Assembly: GCA_949752745.1 (NCBI GenBank)
Contig: OX457026.1
Coordinates: 31,057,411-31,121,410, forward strand
Direction: 5' to 3'
DNA length: 64,000 bases
Source: Protula sp. h YS-2021
Taxonomy: Eukaryota > Annelida > Polychaeta > Sabellida > Serpulidae
The notes under the pieces are model-generated. The model was not told where the DNA came from, made no database searches, and saw only the letters and a program-made list of their open reading frames with translations. Every line of letters starts with the position of its first letter. Position 1 is the stretch's first letter. Shown here piece after piece: positions 1-12,380 of this stretch. Both the position numbers and the translations under genes were made by a program.

Positions 1-1937
1 AGTTATTAACCGCGGCTGAACCCCATACCCCCCCCCCCCCACCCCCTGCCCAGGCCAGACGCGGCCGTTAGAGTACCAATTTCGTCTGAAAGGGGCAATT
101 TTCATTCAGTCCACAAAAGGGTGGTTCTTCAGGAATGCATTTCGCATTTGGTTAGAAAGGGGGTGTGATTTCAAACTTAGCACTAAGCGTTTTCGGGTCA
201 TTTTAAAAAGTCACAGACACCATGGTAACCAATTTGTAGGTGATCCCCCCCCCCCCAGGGAATCGAAACACACTGTCGACGGTTTCAAACAGCGGTTGGC
301 TTTTGGGTAGGACCAAACTTGACCAACGCGAAGGGCTCTTCTTGAAATATATCGTGATTTTGATATTTACCAGCAAAGCAAATGGTATTTGGAAGAAAAG
401 ACATCACTGAAAAAATGCAGTAGAATAGTTTTATCAATGTAGTTGCGTTTGGTCATCTGAACTACGGTCGAGCTACCAGAGTTTTGGTCCGCTTGGTCAG
501 CTGTGGTTGAAAAAAAGCCTACGGTATAGATCTCGTGGGCATATTCTTTGCAAAACCCCTAGTATAGCCACCGAAGCTACACAAAAGAACGTCTACGCGG
601 CAAGACCAGCAAAGTGCATTGCGTCAATATTTATGTGACGTCACATGTTTAAGTGTGCTTTTATATGATTTATAATAAACGGTGTGCCTGATACTTCAGT
701 GATGGGTTAATAAATAAATGAATTAATTAGACAAAATTCCGCTAAATAGCGAATGATCCACTTGCAGAAACCACTAAAAAGATAAAAGAAAATATCTGTA
801 TCAAATTATGACCAAGAAGCTCAAAGTCACGCAGTACTAATTCTTTACCGTCGTTTTCGCCCCAAAATGAATTCAAAATCGCTCTCCAAACACTTTCGAG
901 ATGATAGTCAACTTTCGGTTTTTGACCTTGACTGTGACTGAGAAAGCCAGGGTCACCAAGGTACCTCTTATGTAACATTGTTTAGGCTAAAAGGGTAAAA
1001 AAATGAGGGTCGAAAATCTCCAACCGTTTTGACCGTAACCGAGAAAGTCAAGGTCGCTTGGGTACCTCTTACATAGCGTTGTTTAGGCCCGAAGGGTCGA
1101 AAATGAGCTCAAAACCACTCTAACTCTAACTACTTTCGAGATAAATGGGCTTATCATTAAAGGTACATGAAGTCACGTTATCTTTGACCTTGACCCTCAA
1201 GGGCAAGGTTCAAAGGGAAGGTAAACCCTACTTAGTATGTTTTATCCATTACTACTGGGATTTGAGCACTTTTTATGGCCACTTTTCATGATCAGTAGGC
1301 GTTTTGAAAAACAGTTTGTCGATTGTGACCTCACTTTGACCTTGACCTTTGAGGTCAAAGTCAGAAATATTTGCGATTTCACGGAGACCTGATCATTATC
1401 TATAAGTGTACAAAATATGTAGCTCCGCGCTGACTCAACGCTAGGAGGAGTTTTCTGGAAATTATTTTGTGGAAAAAATAACCTTGACCTCAATTTGACC
1501 TTGTCCTTGACCGCTGAGGTACAAAAATTGCGGATTCATCGAGATCTCGTCACCCTCTACAAAGTGCTAAATTTCATCCCCTCTCTTAAGTTTTCTGGAA
1601 ACCATTCAAATGGAAAAAAGAAAGAAAAACCACAAACTTATACCCAGTGAAAACCAAGTTTGCAAGTGGGAATTAATGACACATTGAAGTAAGGTTTGTC
1701 ATTTCCGTTAAGTGATAAAAGAATCGCTCTGTCGGTATCGCAATAACGTCCTCTTGCGGTATGCTATTCAGCATAAAAACTTTCAAAGCATCTTAGTGAG
1801 AAACCACATAATTAAAATATTGCCACACCATAAAAAAAATCCATCGACGGTTGCCTGATTTTGCCTTATAAAACCTACAAAAGACTGATTTCACTCTTAG
1901 TTTTCAAAGTTAAATATTTCATAACTTGTTGTCTTAG
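1..1937. other. Intronic/upstream DNA of the deaminase gene
   Basis: No coding exon was recognised here. The stretch contains C-runs near 30 and 246 and a block of repeated GGTCA-type sequence (separate entry). The zinc-ligand HAE exon expected upstream of the deaminase last exon was not found, so it probably lies left of the window or in a short exon that I could not pick out. Confidence 0.5.
885..1520. repeat. Degenerate tandem repeat rich in AGGTCA/TGACCT motifs
   Basis: Two imperfect copies of a unit of about 110 bases start near 919 and 1029. Each runs from TTTTGACC through GAGAAAG, GGTACCTCTTA and TTGTTTAGG to GGGTCGAAAAT. Around them TGACCT/AGGTCA half-sites occur many times; at 1335-1364 two TGACCT copies face an inverted AGGTCA. 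The half-site is the classical nuclear-receptor core, but in a decayed repeat this need not be functional. It lies upstream of, or in an intron of, the deaminase gene. Confidence 0.55.
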
Positions 1938-2209
1938 GAAAGGCTACTCTCGAAGACTGCACACTATACGCCAGTTGTGAGCCGTGCACAATGTGTTCTG
2001 CTTTGATTTATCTCACCAAACTCAGCCGTGTGGTCTACGCATGCGCGTGGAAGGACATCGATGACGTCATAGACATGACACCCCTATTTGATTACGTGTC
2101 GAAGCCTATTCTGGATAGGAGTACACCTGCAGTTCAAATAGACGGAGAAAAAGCATCAGAAATCGTACGCTCGTGGTATCAAGAACACCAAATGGATGAC
2201 AGTGAATAA
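1938..2209 (+). CDS. Last exon of a cytidine/guanine deaminase-family enzyme (partial)
   Basis: The exon opens after a TTGTCTTAG acceptor (phase 1, two bases before the first full codon) and ends at TAA 2207-2209. It encodes about 90 residues. The second zinc-binding motif of the CMP/dCMP and guanine deaminase fold is plain: SCEPCTMCSA, that is PCxxC. It is followed by a basic hydrophobic strand (SRVVYAC), an aspartate-rich turn and a C-terminal helix with an R-S-x-P pattern (LDRSTPAVQ) as in guanine-deaminase-like enzymes. Such enzymes hydrolytically deaminate a base or nucleoside using a zinc-bound water. The first zinc ligand (HAE) must lie in an upstream exon that is not visible, so substrate cannot be assigned; tRNA-adenosine, cytosine or guanine deaminase are alternatives. 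An AATAAA at 2565-2570 is a reasonable polyadenylation signal. Confidence 0.7.
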
Positions 2210-2448
2210 TTTATATATCATAAACGGGATTCATATGGTGACCTGGTTCATACAAATTTTGCAAATAGTGTGGAAAATCTGTATTTATATGCAATGATGA
2301 CTTGATTTTATGTCACATCTAGTATTACAGTGGTTATCTAGATACCTGCAAACATGGGATACCCATGATTAACGTCAAGGTACTTTGATTTATTTATTGA
2401 TATCAGTATAGTATTTAGTTATTCCCAAAATAAGACAATTCTGTTAGC

Positions 2449-2483
2449 AATTTAATGTAATTTAATGTAATTTAATGTAATGT
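2449..2483. repeat. Short tandem repeat of TTTAATGTAA (x3)
   Basis: Three head-to-tail copies of TTTAATGTAA lie in the putative 3' UTR of the deaminase gene. Confidence 0.8.
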
Positions 2484-2571
2484 TGCTTCTGACACATTAA
2501 GATTACAGGCTACATAATCATAGAGCATCACTTTGAAATTTATTAACTGGTAACCACAACCCTAAATAAAA

Positions 2572-3260
2572 AAATCATTCTAAGGTCAATCCAATATCGA
2601 TTTGAGGTTTCGACGTCGATTCGACCAAACCACAACCTTAACTCTGGTTTGTACATCTTTGATACAAGGTTGAAGAGGCGTTGGGAAAGCAACGTTGGTC
2701 ACCACCAAAAAACATAACTTTCTTCGACTTCTAATCAACTTCTCTGGTACAAAGTTGCGAACGGGAGTAGAAAGATCTACGTTGTGTAGACGTCGGACTC
2801 ATTACCAAACACCAAGCTCCTTGTGTTATCACTCACCGAAACGGTAGCCCTAACAGGTCACTTTGAAAACAAACCAAAAAGATGATGTAACATATGAGGA
2901 TTTCAAGAGCGCGCAATTTATTTTCCAACCTACTTTGGAGATATATTCATGGAAGTCGACTTCATACGAAACCTGCGTGACCGGGGGACCCAAGGGTGGG
3001 GGGATAGGGATGGAGAGGTGACCACACTATGATTGTGGCTGTCTTGACGGCGGTTTTCGATTTATATTTTTCCAAAGTCTATATACAATGTCACTTTCCC
3101 GACGTCTTTACGATTTCCAATCTAACCTATTATTAGACGTATCATTATCAACGCCTGTTCAACGTCGGAAGGCAGACGTTGTTTAAACTTCCTCAAATAA
3201 ATAAAAAAAAATTCGACGTTGTTTTTGCGTCGGCGTCTCTCAAACATTGATCCAGTGCGG
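2572..3260 (-). repeat. Family-A non-autonomous repeat, copy 1 (inverted)
   Basis: The left edge reads CAATATCGATTTGAGGTTTCGACGTC followed by ACCAAACCACAACCTTAAC. This is the reverse complement of the right edge of the copies near 7130, 10200 and 56060. The interior has the same CGACGTCG/CAACGTTG words. No ORF of its own is visible. It begins immediately after the putative polyadenylation signal of the deaminase gene. Edges are approximate. Confidence 0.55.
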
Positions 3261-4898
3261 CAATGTTTACTGAGGAACACCTCGCCTCCAGAAATTCTAT
3301 ACACCTGCCTCATCGCATGGTTATGCAACGCGATGAGACACAGTGCAAGCCCGGAAGTGGGACCAATCGTGGGACTGAGCTAAAGTGGTCCTTTTTCCCG
3401 GACTGCTTCTTCATAACTGAATGCACATAGAAAGGGTAGAGGAAAGTAGTCCTGTTTGGGAGAAATTACGATTTGAGGGGGGGGGGGTCCTCTCCTGAAT
3501 ATGTACTGTAAGCTGCATCTGAGTACCCACTGATTTTATTTTGTTGCAAAGACCTATAAATGATGTGTTTACTTACTTATGCAAAACAGAACAACTCATA
3601 ATTTGACCAACGGGTTGAATACAAATAAAAAAATAAATAATTTTTTTCTTCCCAACCTAAGTGGGCTATAACAACTCTAGAAACATGTAACTTTTGGCCT
3701 TTAAATTGCGCTGAAGCTTTTTTGCTTCAACTTAGCCACTCTCCATCTATCATTGTGGCCCAGTCCCTCAGGAAAATAATATCAGAATCCGCCACAGCAT
3801 AAATCAGTGAAAACCCCATTGATTTTATGCAAAGATTATTTACCAAGGTCTCGGGGTCTTCCCAAGATATTCTTTTACACTTTACTTTGTAGTCCCACAA
3901 CTGCTCATAGTTGTCATTGGTTTGATCTTTTGCGAGACATCGCGAGACACCGCGAGACACCACGAGACTTCTCTTACTACTGCAAGTAATCTTTTACTGC
4001 TGGCTTCTCTCCTGTAATACCCAAGATCGTTGTATTTGGAGACTCAAGATACAATCAAAGTAACAAGAAAATTGCCTTCAATCGACCGTCCAGAATGTTT
4101 TCCCTTTTTCAGTTAAAGAGGATAGCAACCCATGGTCATAAATGACAGGAATGGCGAGATATTGGGCAAAATAAAAGCGACACTTTATTAGGACCCACAG
4201 ATGAAGAATAAAATGACAACTGGGACAAATCCAATAACAACGAGCAATAGGTGACACCGCAATGTGATTTCATTAAAATCTCAAGTAATTCCACAGGCTA
4301 CAACGCACTTGATGCGGATAATTTTTTAAAATAATTTTGATATTTTTAAACAATTTTTTGTCATTCTCATTAATGTTTAAAAGTTGGATTTTCAATCTCA
4401 ATTAAGTTATTGCATTCTGGGCATTTGGCGTTATTTTCAAAACAGAAGAGTTGATGTCAATGTCTGGAATGCGATTTCACCATGTTTACATCTTGTAAAT
4501 CTTCGAGTTTTTTTTTTTTTTTTTTGCTGTCTACACTGCGGAATCAAATATTGTTTCACTAGTGATGCTGTCAGGGTGAACATGCTGTTTTGTCCATCTT
4601 TTAGTATGCAGTCAGTGCAGAGACTGTGCCTGCTGCGGAGCTTAAGCAAAGCAAATCAACAAGCCATTACTGTTTACCAGTTAGTGAAACTATTATACAG
4701 CTTTTCAGCTTCCAGTTGACTTTAAGCACTGCGTAATCTTATCGGCATGAAATTTTGTCCGTCTGTGGTGATATTTGCGGATATTCAAACGCAATACGTT
4801 GCACCTAAAATCAGTCGGATGGACTTCAGAATCAAACCAGATCGTGGTTTATTTAAAAGAATAGAAATAACATCTCCTGGAAATAAAATCTGAGCGAA
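3261..4898. other. Intergenic DNA between deaminase and lectin genes
   Basis: No coding exon was recognised. It contains a G-run near 3477, a short tandem GCGAGACACC repeat (3936-3966) and a T-run at 4509. Promoter elements of the lectin gene presumably lie in its right part, but no clear TATA box was assigned. Confidence 0.5.
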
Positions 4899-4986
4899 AT
4901 GCAACGCTCCATGTGTGACAAAATAATAATACTTTTAATAGTTTTATGCTGTTTGATGAATAGCCAAATAATCTGCCGCTCACATG
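4899..4986 (+). CDS. Exon 1 of the lectin-CUB receptor gene: signal peptide
   Basis: ATG at 4899 opens 29 codons plus one base, then a strong donor CATG|GTAAGT. The peptide has a basic start (MQRSMCDK) followed by a hydrophobic core (IIILLIVLCCLMN) and small/polar residues: a textbook secretory signal. The exon ends in phase 1, exactly the phase required by the lectin exon at 20082. Joined, the mature protein would begin near SHGDLREYC, the usual distance from signal peptide to first cysteine in SUEL lectins. The link spans a 15 kb intron, so it is an inference from phase and protein logic rather than direct evidence. Confidence 0.55.
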
Positions 4987-5649
4987 GTAAGTATTTTGCA
5001 TTTATTCTAGCTTTTATGTTTACTTAAATGTATAAATCGTAATTTTAGGGAGTACTTTAATTCTGCAATAATATGGCTGTCAGCTACATTAAAGCAAGCG
5101 ATATTTTCGTCTCCATTTTCACCAATGCAACACATAGAAATGCAGAACAGTTTTGGTGGAATCCGTCCACAAATTACACATGACAGATGCGGAAATGCGG
5201 AAAATTTTTTTGGACAAATCTACGGTACTTAAATATCGACCTTAAGTGGTATAAAACTGTGGAGTATCGCAATCACATGTTATTTCTACTTTCTGGTTTC
5301 GTAAAATCACTCTTTATAAAGTAATGATTTCGCTATATCAAAAAGCATTCAAATCACTTGTTTTATTTAAATATTAGCATTACCGTTTGCTTTAACAATA
5401 TCGCAAATTGAGTTCAACCTTGTTACAGTAAAACAAGCTGGACAATCCGCTATACTGTAATGATATGAATAAATGGTAAATTAGACCGTTGAAACAATGT
5501 CATTCCATACAAAATACCACATGATGGTGTCAACGACAGGGGTTCATTACGAAAACCCTATGGTGGTACACCTCGAACTGGAAACTGATAACATCAATTT
5601 TCAGGGTTTTTTTAAAATTTAATAAAAGTATTCTTTTTTCTTGTTCTTG

Positions 5650-5770
5650 TCCATCTTCTTCTTCTTCTTCTTTTTCTTCTTCTTCTTCTTCTTCTTCTTC
5701 TTTTTTTTCTTCTTCTTTTTCTTCTTCTTCTTTTTCTTCTTCTTTTTTTTCTTCTTCTTCTTCTTTTCCA
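5650..5770. repeat. CTT-type polypyrimidine microsatellite
   Basis: An almost uninterrupted run of CTT with short T-runs. The long Phe/Lys open frames across it are by-products of the triplet repeat. Confidence 0.95.
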
Positions 5771-5817
5771 CTTCTAACTCCTCCGCCTCCGCCTGCTCTT
5801 CCTCCACTTATTATTTT

Positions 5818-6137
<320 letters not shown>

Positions 6138-6417
6138 GCGTGATTGTCAGCGTCATTGTCACTGTCAATTGGGAGTTTTTGCTGTAAAACACTCCTTATA
6201 ATTTAAGCAGTTTCTTTTGCGAAATATTGAATTACACAAGCAATGCAGAAAAAGAAAATATCTTCTATTTTTTCACAGATTTAAATTAAAGCATAACACT
6301 CGACACCGCAACAAAGGTTACCAAATTAATCATGGGAAAAGATCTTTTTATTTCTGCTACCCCCCCCCCCCCGCCCCCGCCAAAAAAAAAAAAAACACTC
6401 TGATGTTCGGTCAGAAG

Positions 6418-7132
6418 CAGATAGATGTCACACCCGACTTCATGTCAACATCGGGTTTTGGTTGATTATGGAAGTCGACACAACGCTTACCTGCTGACGT
6501 TGGATTGACGTCGATTATCAGAGGTCGAATCAACGTTACGAAAAGGCTGCAAATGGAAGTCGAGAGATCGACGTTGTATAGAGAAATATTAATCCAGAAT
6601 GGTCATCTGGAGAGTGACATAAAGTGTCATGGCCACCCCTCCGCCAAAATACCCCACCATTGGGTCATCTGGTAATGCAAGGATACGTAAAGTCAATTTC
6701 CATGAATGTTTTTCGGAACTGGACAGGAAAAAAAAACTTGTGCGCTCCTACATTTCCCACATTTTACGGTTTTTGGTCTATCATAGAAGCCACCTGCCGT
6801 GGCTACCATCTCTGATGAACGATAACATGATTAGGTTGGTGTTTGACTGCGACTTCGACGTCTAAAAACGTCTTTACCGATATCTATTCAACATTCATTA
6901 AACTTCGGAGAAAGTGGGCTTTTCGTTCCAACCAAAATCAACGTCTTAACTACTTTTTTATCCCACATCTATCCACATCGCGTCAAAGAACTTAAGCAGA
7001 CATTGATCTATGGTCGCGACGAATTACAACCAAAAAATTACAACCACAAAATAACAAATTACAACCAGAGTTAATGTTGCGATTTGGTTGAAACCTCAAA
7101 ACGATGTTGGATCGGCGTCGGAATGATTAGAC
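6418..7132 (+). repeat. Family-A non-autonomous repeat, copy 2
   Basis: The right edge reads GTTAATGTTGCGATTTGGTT then ACCTCAAAACGATGTTGGATC and GGCGTCGGAATG, matching the right edges of the 9.5 kb and 55.8 kb copies. The left part has AACATCGGGTTTTGGTTG and GGAAGTCGACACAACG. About 715 bases, no protein. Edges are approximate. Confidence 0.6.
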
Positions 7133-8540
7133 TGAAATAAGAATTGAAGAAAAGAGAACTAACGAATTCTTGAAAAAGTGGTGTTGTACTCTTGTAAGTT
7201 CCCTGCTGCCGCGTACCACGTAGGTCTTCTTAAAGAATGTCTGTCTGCTTGTCCGTCTATTTGTCCGTCCATCTTTCCGTTTGGTGACACGGAGTTTGTA
7301 AAATCTAGTCAGCCTTGGCCACTGGACAGAGGAAATGCAGAATCATTCTTGACATAGTGCAGGCATGGGTCCCCTGCAAGTTTTTGTCGTGACCGACAAG
7401 ACATTGCCTGTCAGAGATGTCCCAAATATAGTACCACCCTTTTTACGACTACATTAAACTAACAACGAGGCATCGTTGTTGATATACTCAAATATCAGAT
7501 ATTCAATATTTTGGAACGTTAGAACTAGAACTTCTTTCCTGTTTCACTAATGTGCTGGAAAAAAACCAAACAAAGAAAATATAAAACCCTTTGAGATTGC
7601 TGAGAACCATTCTTTGTAAGCAAATAGATTTGGTTTGCAGCAATATATCCATGTTAGACATGTATCACGTGTACTTCCGTTTCAGGGTAACTGCTGTACG
7701 AATTCCTGTTGACATCATAACAGACTCTGTTGATGGCAATGATCATATCTTTTTAAATTTCTTCACTATTCATGATACCCAGAATAGTCTCCGAAATTTT
7801 GAAAGTTATAAATAATGTCTATAAAATATAATTTAAGTTTAGGATAACTTGCGTTGAATGTTGCTGAAACCAACTGCTAAACACCGCCCGTGGATCTGCC
7901 GGTAGGGTTTGTTGAAAAAACTTAAATACTCGGAAATACTGAGCAAGGATTTTGGGCCTGAAAATGGACCCAAGAAACAGCACCACCCATTCACTTTAAA
8001 GGCGTTCTAAGTACACTGTTCGCTGTGGATTGCAGCACAGTCTTACAATAGGAATTGCTTGCAGAGAGCAAGTACTTTCCCTCTTTTAAGAAACCCATGA
8101 CATAACTGAAGAAAAACCCAATATTTTCTTGCTCCCAGTTCATCAGTTTTAACACTGACTGATAGCAGTGCGGTGCTAAGTTGACGTTGCGCTGCCCCCT
8201 TTGAGCCAGAGCTTGGCAACAGATAAATTTCAACCAATGCTTAACTACGTGTTGTCTGGGTTATATAAAGATTTCTACAACAAAAAAATGCACCACACCC
8301 TGACGCTGTTAGGTTTTTGTGCGATATCCTGGTTACTAATAGCTAAGGATTTTAGTGCTTTTAACGTTTAACACAATTTTATAGCTTTATCTAATAAGAA
8401 CAAAGTTGCTTCCTGTCTGGTTTATTGAGGGTATTAACAGTGACATTTGGGAAAGATGGAGTTTTCAAACCAAATCAACAAAGACGAGAAAGGGTATTGT
8501 ATTTCTATTTTCAAGAAAATTGTCACAATTCTCACAGTCT
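7133..8540. other. Intron stretch without recognisable exons
   Basis: A tract near 7238-7280 with CTGTCTGCTTGTCCGTC-like words resembles the TGTCCGTC tracts near 34940, 52680 and 59160. Nothing else was recognised. Confidence 0.4.
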
Positions 8541-8882
<342 letters not shown>

Positions 8883-9459
8883 ATTTGCTGGGGATTGTTG
8901 GACTGATGCGGCATATAAGACTTAACAGGCTCATCCTTCATCTCTTCATAAAGTCATGCATCAGCCGTGATAAAGTGGCCAGGCAAGACAACGGATTTGC
9001 AAATGAGGACCATCCTCTAAAACCCTCCTTTGACAGATGCGCTAAAAGATTAGTGCTTAAGTGATTCATTTATCAGGCTATTTTTCTCCAAGGGCTTTTA
9101 AACGATTTCCTTGCCATCTGAGTTCTCCCTGAAATGTACAAAAAAATATTTCCTCTAAAATCTAGAAGTGAGAATGGAGAGTAAGACAAAACAAGGGTGT
9201 GATGTGCCTTCCTGCTGGTTCATGTACCAAGAATTTAATAAGGGAGTTTGGGGGTAGGAGGGGAGGGGGTTGCAGGAGTAGCATTTCCAGAGAACAGGGG
9301 TCGTAATAAAGTAAGATTTGTATTGCAATACTAATTTTTGTCAAAAGTCACGTTGGGAAGGGGGTTACAATAACCCGCATCCCTCTTTTGTTTACAGAGA
9401 CGATATATGGTACAGCGATGGCTGTGTGCAAGGGTCAAAATGCGTCCTCTCTGTAAACA

Positions 9460-10205
9460 TTGTGACGTTGGAAAACGTTGAATAGACGTCGCACTCGACG
9501 TCAGATCAATATTAGGTTTTGGTTGTTTATGGAAATCGAAACGTCGATTAAGTTTGAAATTTGGATAGACGTCGATTATCCGACGTTTAATCAACGTTGT
9601 CTAAATGTTGAAAATGGAAGTCGATGCAACGTTGTAGCCCAACGGAAAAGAGAAGTTGTATAGATCTCGGGAAAATGTAAATCTAGAATAGCCACACCCA
9701 CAGTGTGATCACCCCCTGTCACAGTAACTCTACCCGTGGCTCATACGGTCACGCCGGATACGTATAAGGTAGATTTGTAGATTTCATGGAAATGTTTCTA
9801 AACTGTATTGGAAAACAATTCCATGCTCTTGAAAAATTCTCATATTCTACGTCCTCAGTTTGGTTTATTTTAAAAATGACTTGTCATGGCTATCATTTCG
9901 GGTGAGCGATAACACAAGAAGCTGTTTTTGGTCGTCCGGTACCTATACAACGTCGATTCGTCGTCTATAAAACGTCGATTTTTAGATGTCTATTAAGCGT
10001 CGGAGAAAGTTGCGTTTTGGTTGTGACCAAAAGTGACGTTTTATGCCCAACGCCTATTCGACAACGCCTCAAAAACGTTGGTAAGCCGTTGATCTGCGGT
10101 CGCCATAAATCACAACCAAAGTACAACCAGAGTTAATGCTGTGGTTTGGTCGGATCAATGTCGCAACCTCAAATCGATGCTGGATCGACCTTCGAATGTT
10201 TCCCA
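9460..10205 (+). repeat. Family-A non-autonomous repeat, copy 3
   Basis: The most complete copy: about 745 bases starting near GTTGGAAAACGTTGAATAG and ending with GCAACCTCAAATCGATGCTG and GGATCGACCTTCGAATG. It is dense in CGACGT/AACGTTG words on both sides. It encodes no protein. Confidence 0.65.
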
Positions 10206-10875
10206 GACTGGGTCTTTAAATAGAAATGTGTTTCCTTCTCTTGTAATAGGCCAGACAATTTGTGAAACACAGCCATCTTCGCAATATGGTTAAATTACTC
10301 AGTTTGGCTAATCTGGTCACATCCATTTAAACTGAGGCGTTGAGGCGGGAACATTTTCACTTTTCCAGTGATCTCACAGGCATTATCTTCGTACAGACCT
10401 TAAAATATCTGAACTGGTCGCTTATTGGCCTATGCTTATTATATGAGTTTTGCTAATGAAAGTAATAACGAACTGGAGCATGCAGTGTACACAAAAATAA
10501 TTCCAAAGCATCGTATGACACGACTACAATCTGCAAACATTTTGTTTGTTTGTTAAAGTAAATTACCTAGAAAAGTGGTCCTATTTGGAAGGTGGTCACA
10601 TTTTCGGGGTAGTCCTGCCCGGGCGTATCCTACATATTTATCCTGTCATCACTCACTATTAAGGTTGACGGAAAAAGTAGCAGTTGATGGTCGGCATCTG
10701 TTTATTTACTTTTTTACCTTGCCATTGGTTTACTCCTCCCAGTAACAGTGTTCGAGTTTGAAGTATTAGTAAAAGTACAAATTGGTGACATTCCGGCCAC
10801 ACGATTCAGCATAATTAAATGTGTAAGAGTGGTCTTTTTTCGTTTTTGTGGCCTCGCTACTAGTCATGCTAGCAA

Positions 10876-12380
10876 TATACTCAACAACAAAAGAAACGCC
10901 GAATAATTTTCGTGTGGTTTTTTTGCGTTTTTGGCGATTTCTGGGAAACTTGTGTGCGAACTTTTTTCTGTAATATTTTTCTTTCTTTATCCTTTATGTG
11001 GTCTGTTGGTGGCGGCTTAATTACCCTAACACCTTGGTCAATTCAATGAAGTGGTCGTTTTGACACCTTTTTCCATATTAGGCAACATGTGTTACAATGA
11101 CCCGTACAAACTGAAATGCATAGTAAAGACAAGCTTAAAAAGGGATAAAAAACGTTAAAATATTGAAACAAACTCAACGGAAAAACCATGCCACGGCTCT
11201 CACAAATTGATAGGGAACGCGCCGTGGGTATGCTGGACAGCGGAAGGAGCCGCGCTGACGTCGCGCACCACTTTGGTGTTAATGAAAGTACAGTTCGACG
11301 CCTACGAAGTCGTCTTAGGGACACTGGATCTACTCGCGACAGACCTCGGTCAGGTAGACCACGTGTTACTACTCCCCAGGAGGACCGCTATATTCGGGTC
11401 TCACACCTACGCCAGAGATTTATTCCAGCGACAACCACCGCCGGAGCACTCCCAGGACGTCAGGGCAATCGCATCAGTGCCCAAACAGTGAGGTGACGGC
11501 TTCATGAACACGGTATTCGAAGCCGGCGCGCGTATCACGGAATGCCCTTAACCGGTGCTAGGCGCCGAGCGAGGCGTCAATGGGCCATGAATCATGTGCG
11601 CTGGAGACTTGCGGACTGGAATAGGGTTCTTTTCACAGACGAATCGCGTTTCTGTCTGGAATTTGCCGATGGACGACGACGCGTATGGCGTCGGAGCGGC
11701 GAACGATTCACGAACGCTTGCGTGCAAGAACGTGACCGCTTTGGTGGCCAAAGTATTATGGTTTGGGGTGGAATAGCTTTTGGATTAAGAACCGAACTGC
11801 GCTTTGTGGATGGGAATATCACCGCACAGCAATATCGTGATCAAATTTTGGAGCCGTGCGTTGTTCCTACAGTGCAACAGAACCATCTCATTTTCCAACA
11901 GGACAACGCCAGACCCCATGTGGCAAGGTTGTCCATGGATTACATTCGTGCCAATGGAGTGAACGTGTTGCCATGGCCGGCGTTTTCACCAGATCTCTCA
12001 CCCATAGAGCAGAGCTGTTCGTCAGAGACGCAACCCTCCGTCTACGTTACCACAGCTACGCCAAGCCCTCATCGAGGAGTGGCATCGCATACCCAGAGTC
12101 GTAATCCAGCGCTTGGTGACCTCTATGAGGCGCCGGTGTACGGCGGTGATTAACGCGAGCGGAGGCCACACTCGTTATTAGGCACTTTAACTCGTCATTT
12201 TGTGAGGCACTTTGTTGTGTTAAATGAACCGTGACTATCTTCTGTAAAGTGACTAAAACTGTCTAGAAGTATGCTATAACAACTGCCTTTTTGATATATG
12301 TAACATAGATTCCAGTTGCAAATTTAGGAAGATAGATGTGGAATTTCTAAGAATCGGCGTTTCTTTTGTTGTTGGGTATA
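10876..12380 (+). mobile_element. Tc1-like DNA transposon with 27-bp terminal inverted repeats
   Basis: The left end 10876-10902 (TATACTCAACAACAAAAGAA then ACGCCGA) and right end 12354-12380 are reverse complements with a single T/C difference over 27 bases, counting the TA at each outer edge. TA duplication is the signature of Tc1/mariner integration. The 1.5 kb length and one central transposase are typical for the family. It sits inside intron 1 of the lectin gene in the same orientation. The ends are well preserved while the ORF is broken, so it is probably a fairly recent but dead copy. Confidence 0.9.
11188..12171 (+). pseudogene. Tc1-type DD34E transposase, broken
   Basis: The N-terminal half (ATG 11188) has a helix-turn-helix (DVAHHFGVNESTVRRLR) and the GRPR hinge (RSGRPRVTT) of Tc1 transposases. 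A TGA at 11491-11493 interrupts the frame. The same frame then resumes through the catalytic core: LFTDESRF with the first Asp, FQQDNARPH with the second Asp, and SPDLSPIE with the Glu, spaced 34 residues from the second Asp (DD34E). Just after the Glu (about 12008) the conserved follow-on residues are missing and the reading shifts: the C-terminal helix (QALIEEWHRIPR) is in another frame and runs to TAG at 12169-12171. So there is one nonsense mutation and one small frame-changing deletion. No active enzyme is expected from this copy. Confidence 0.88.
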
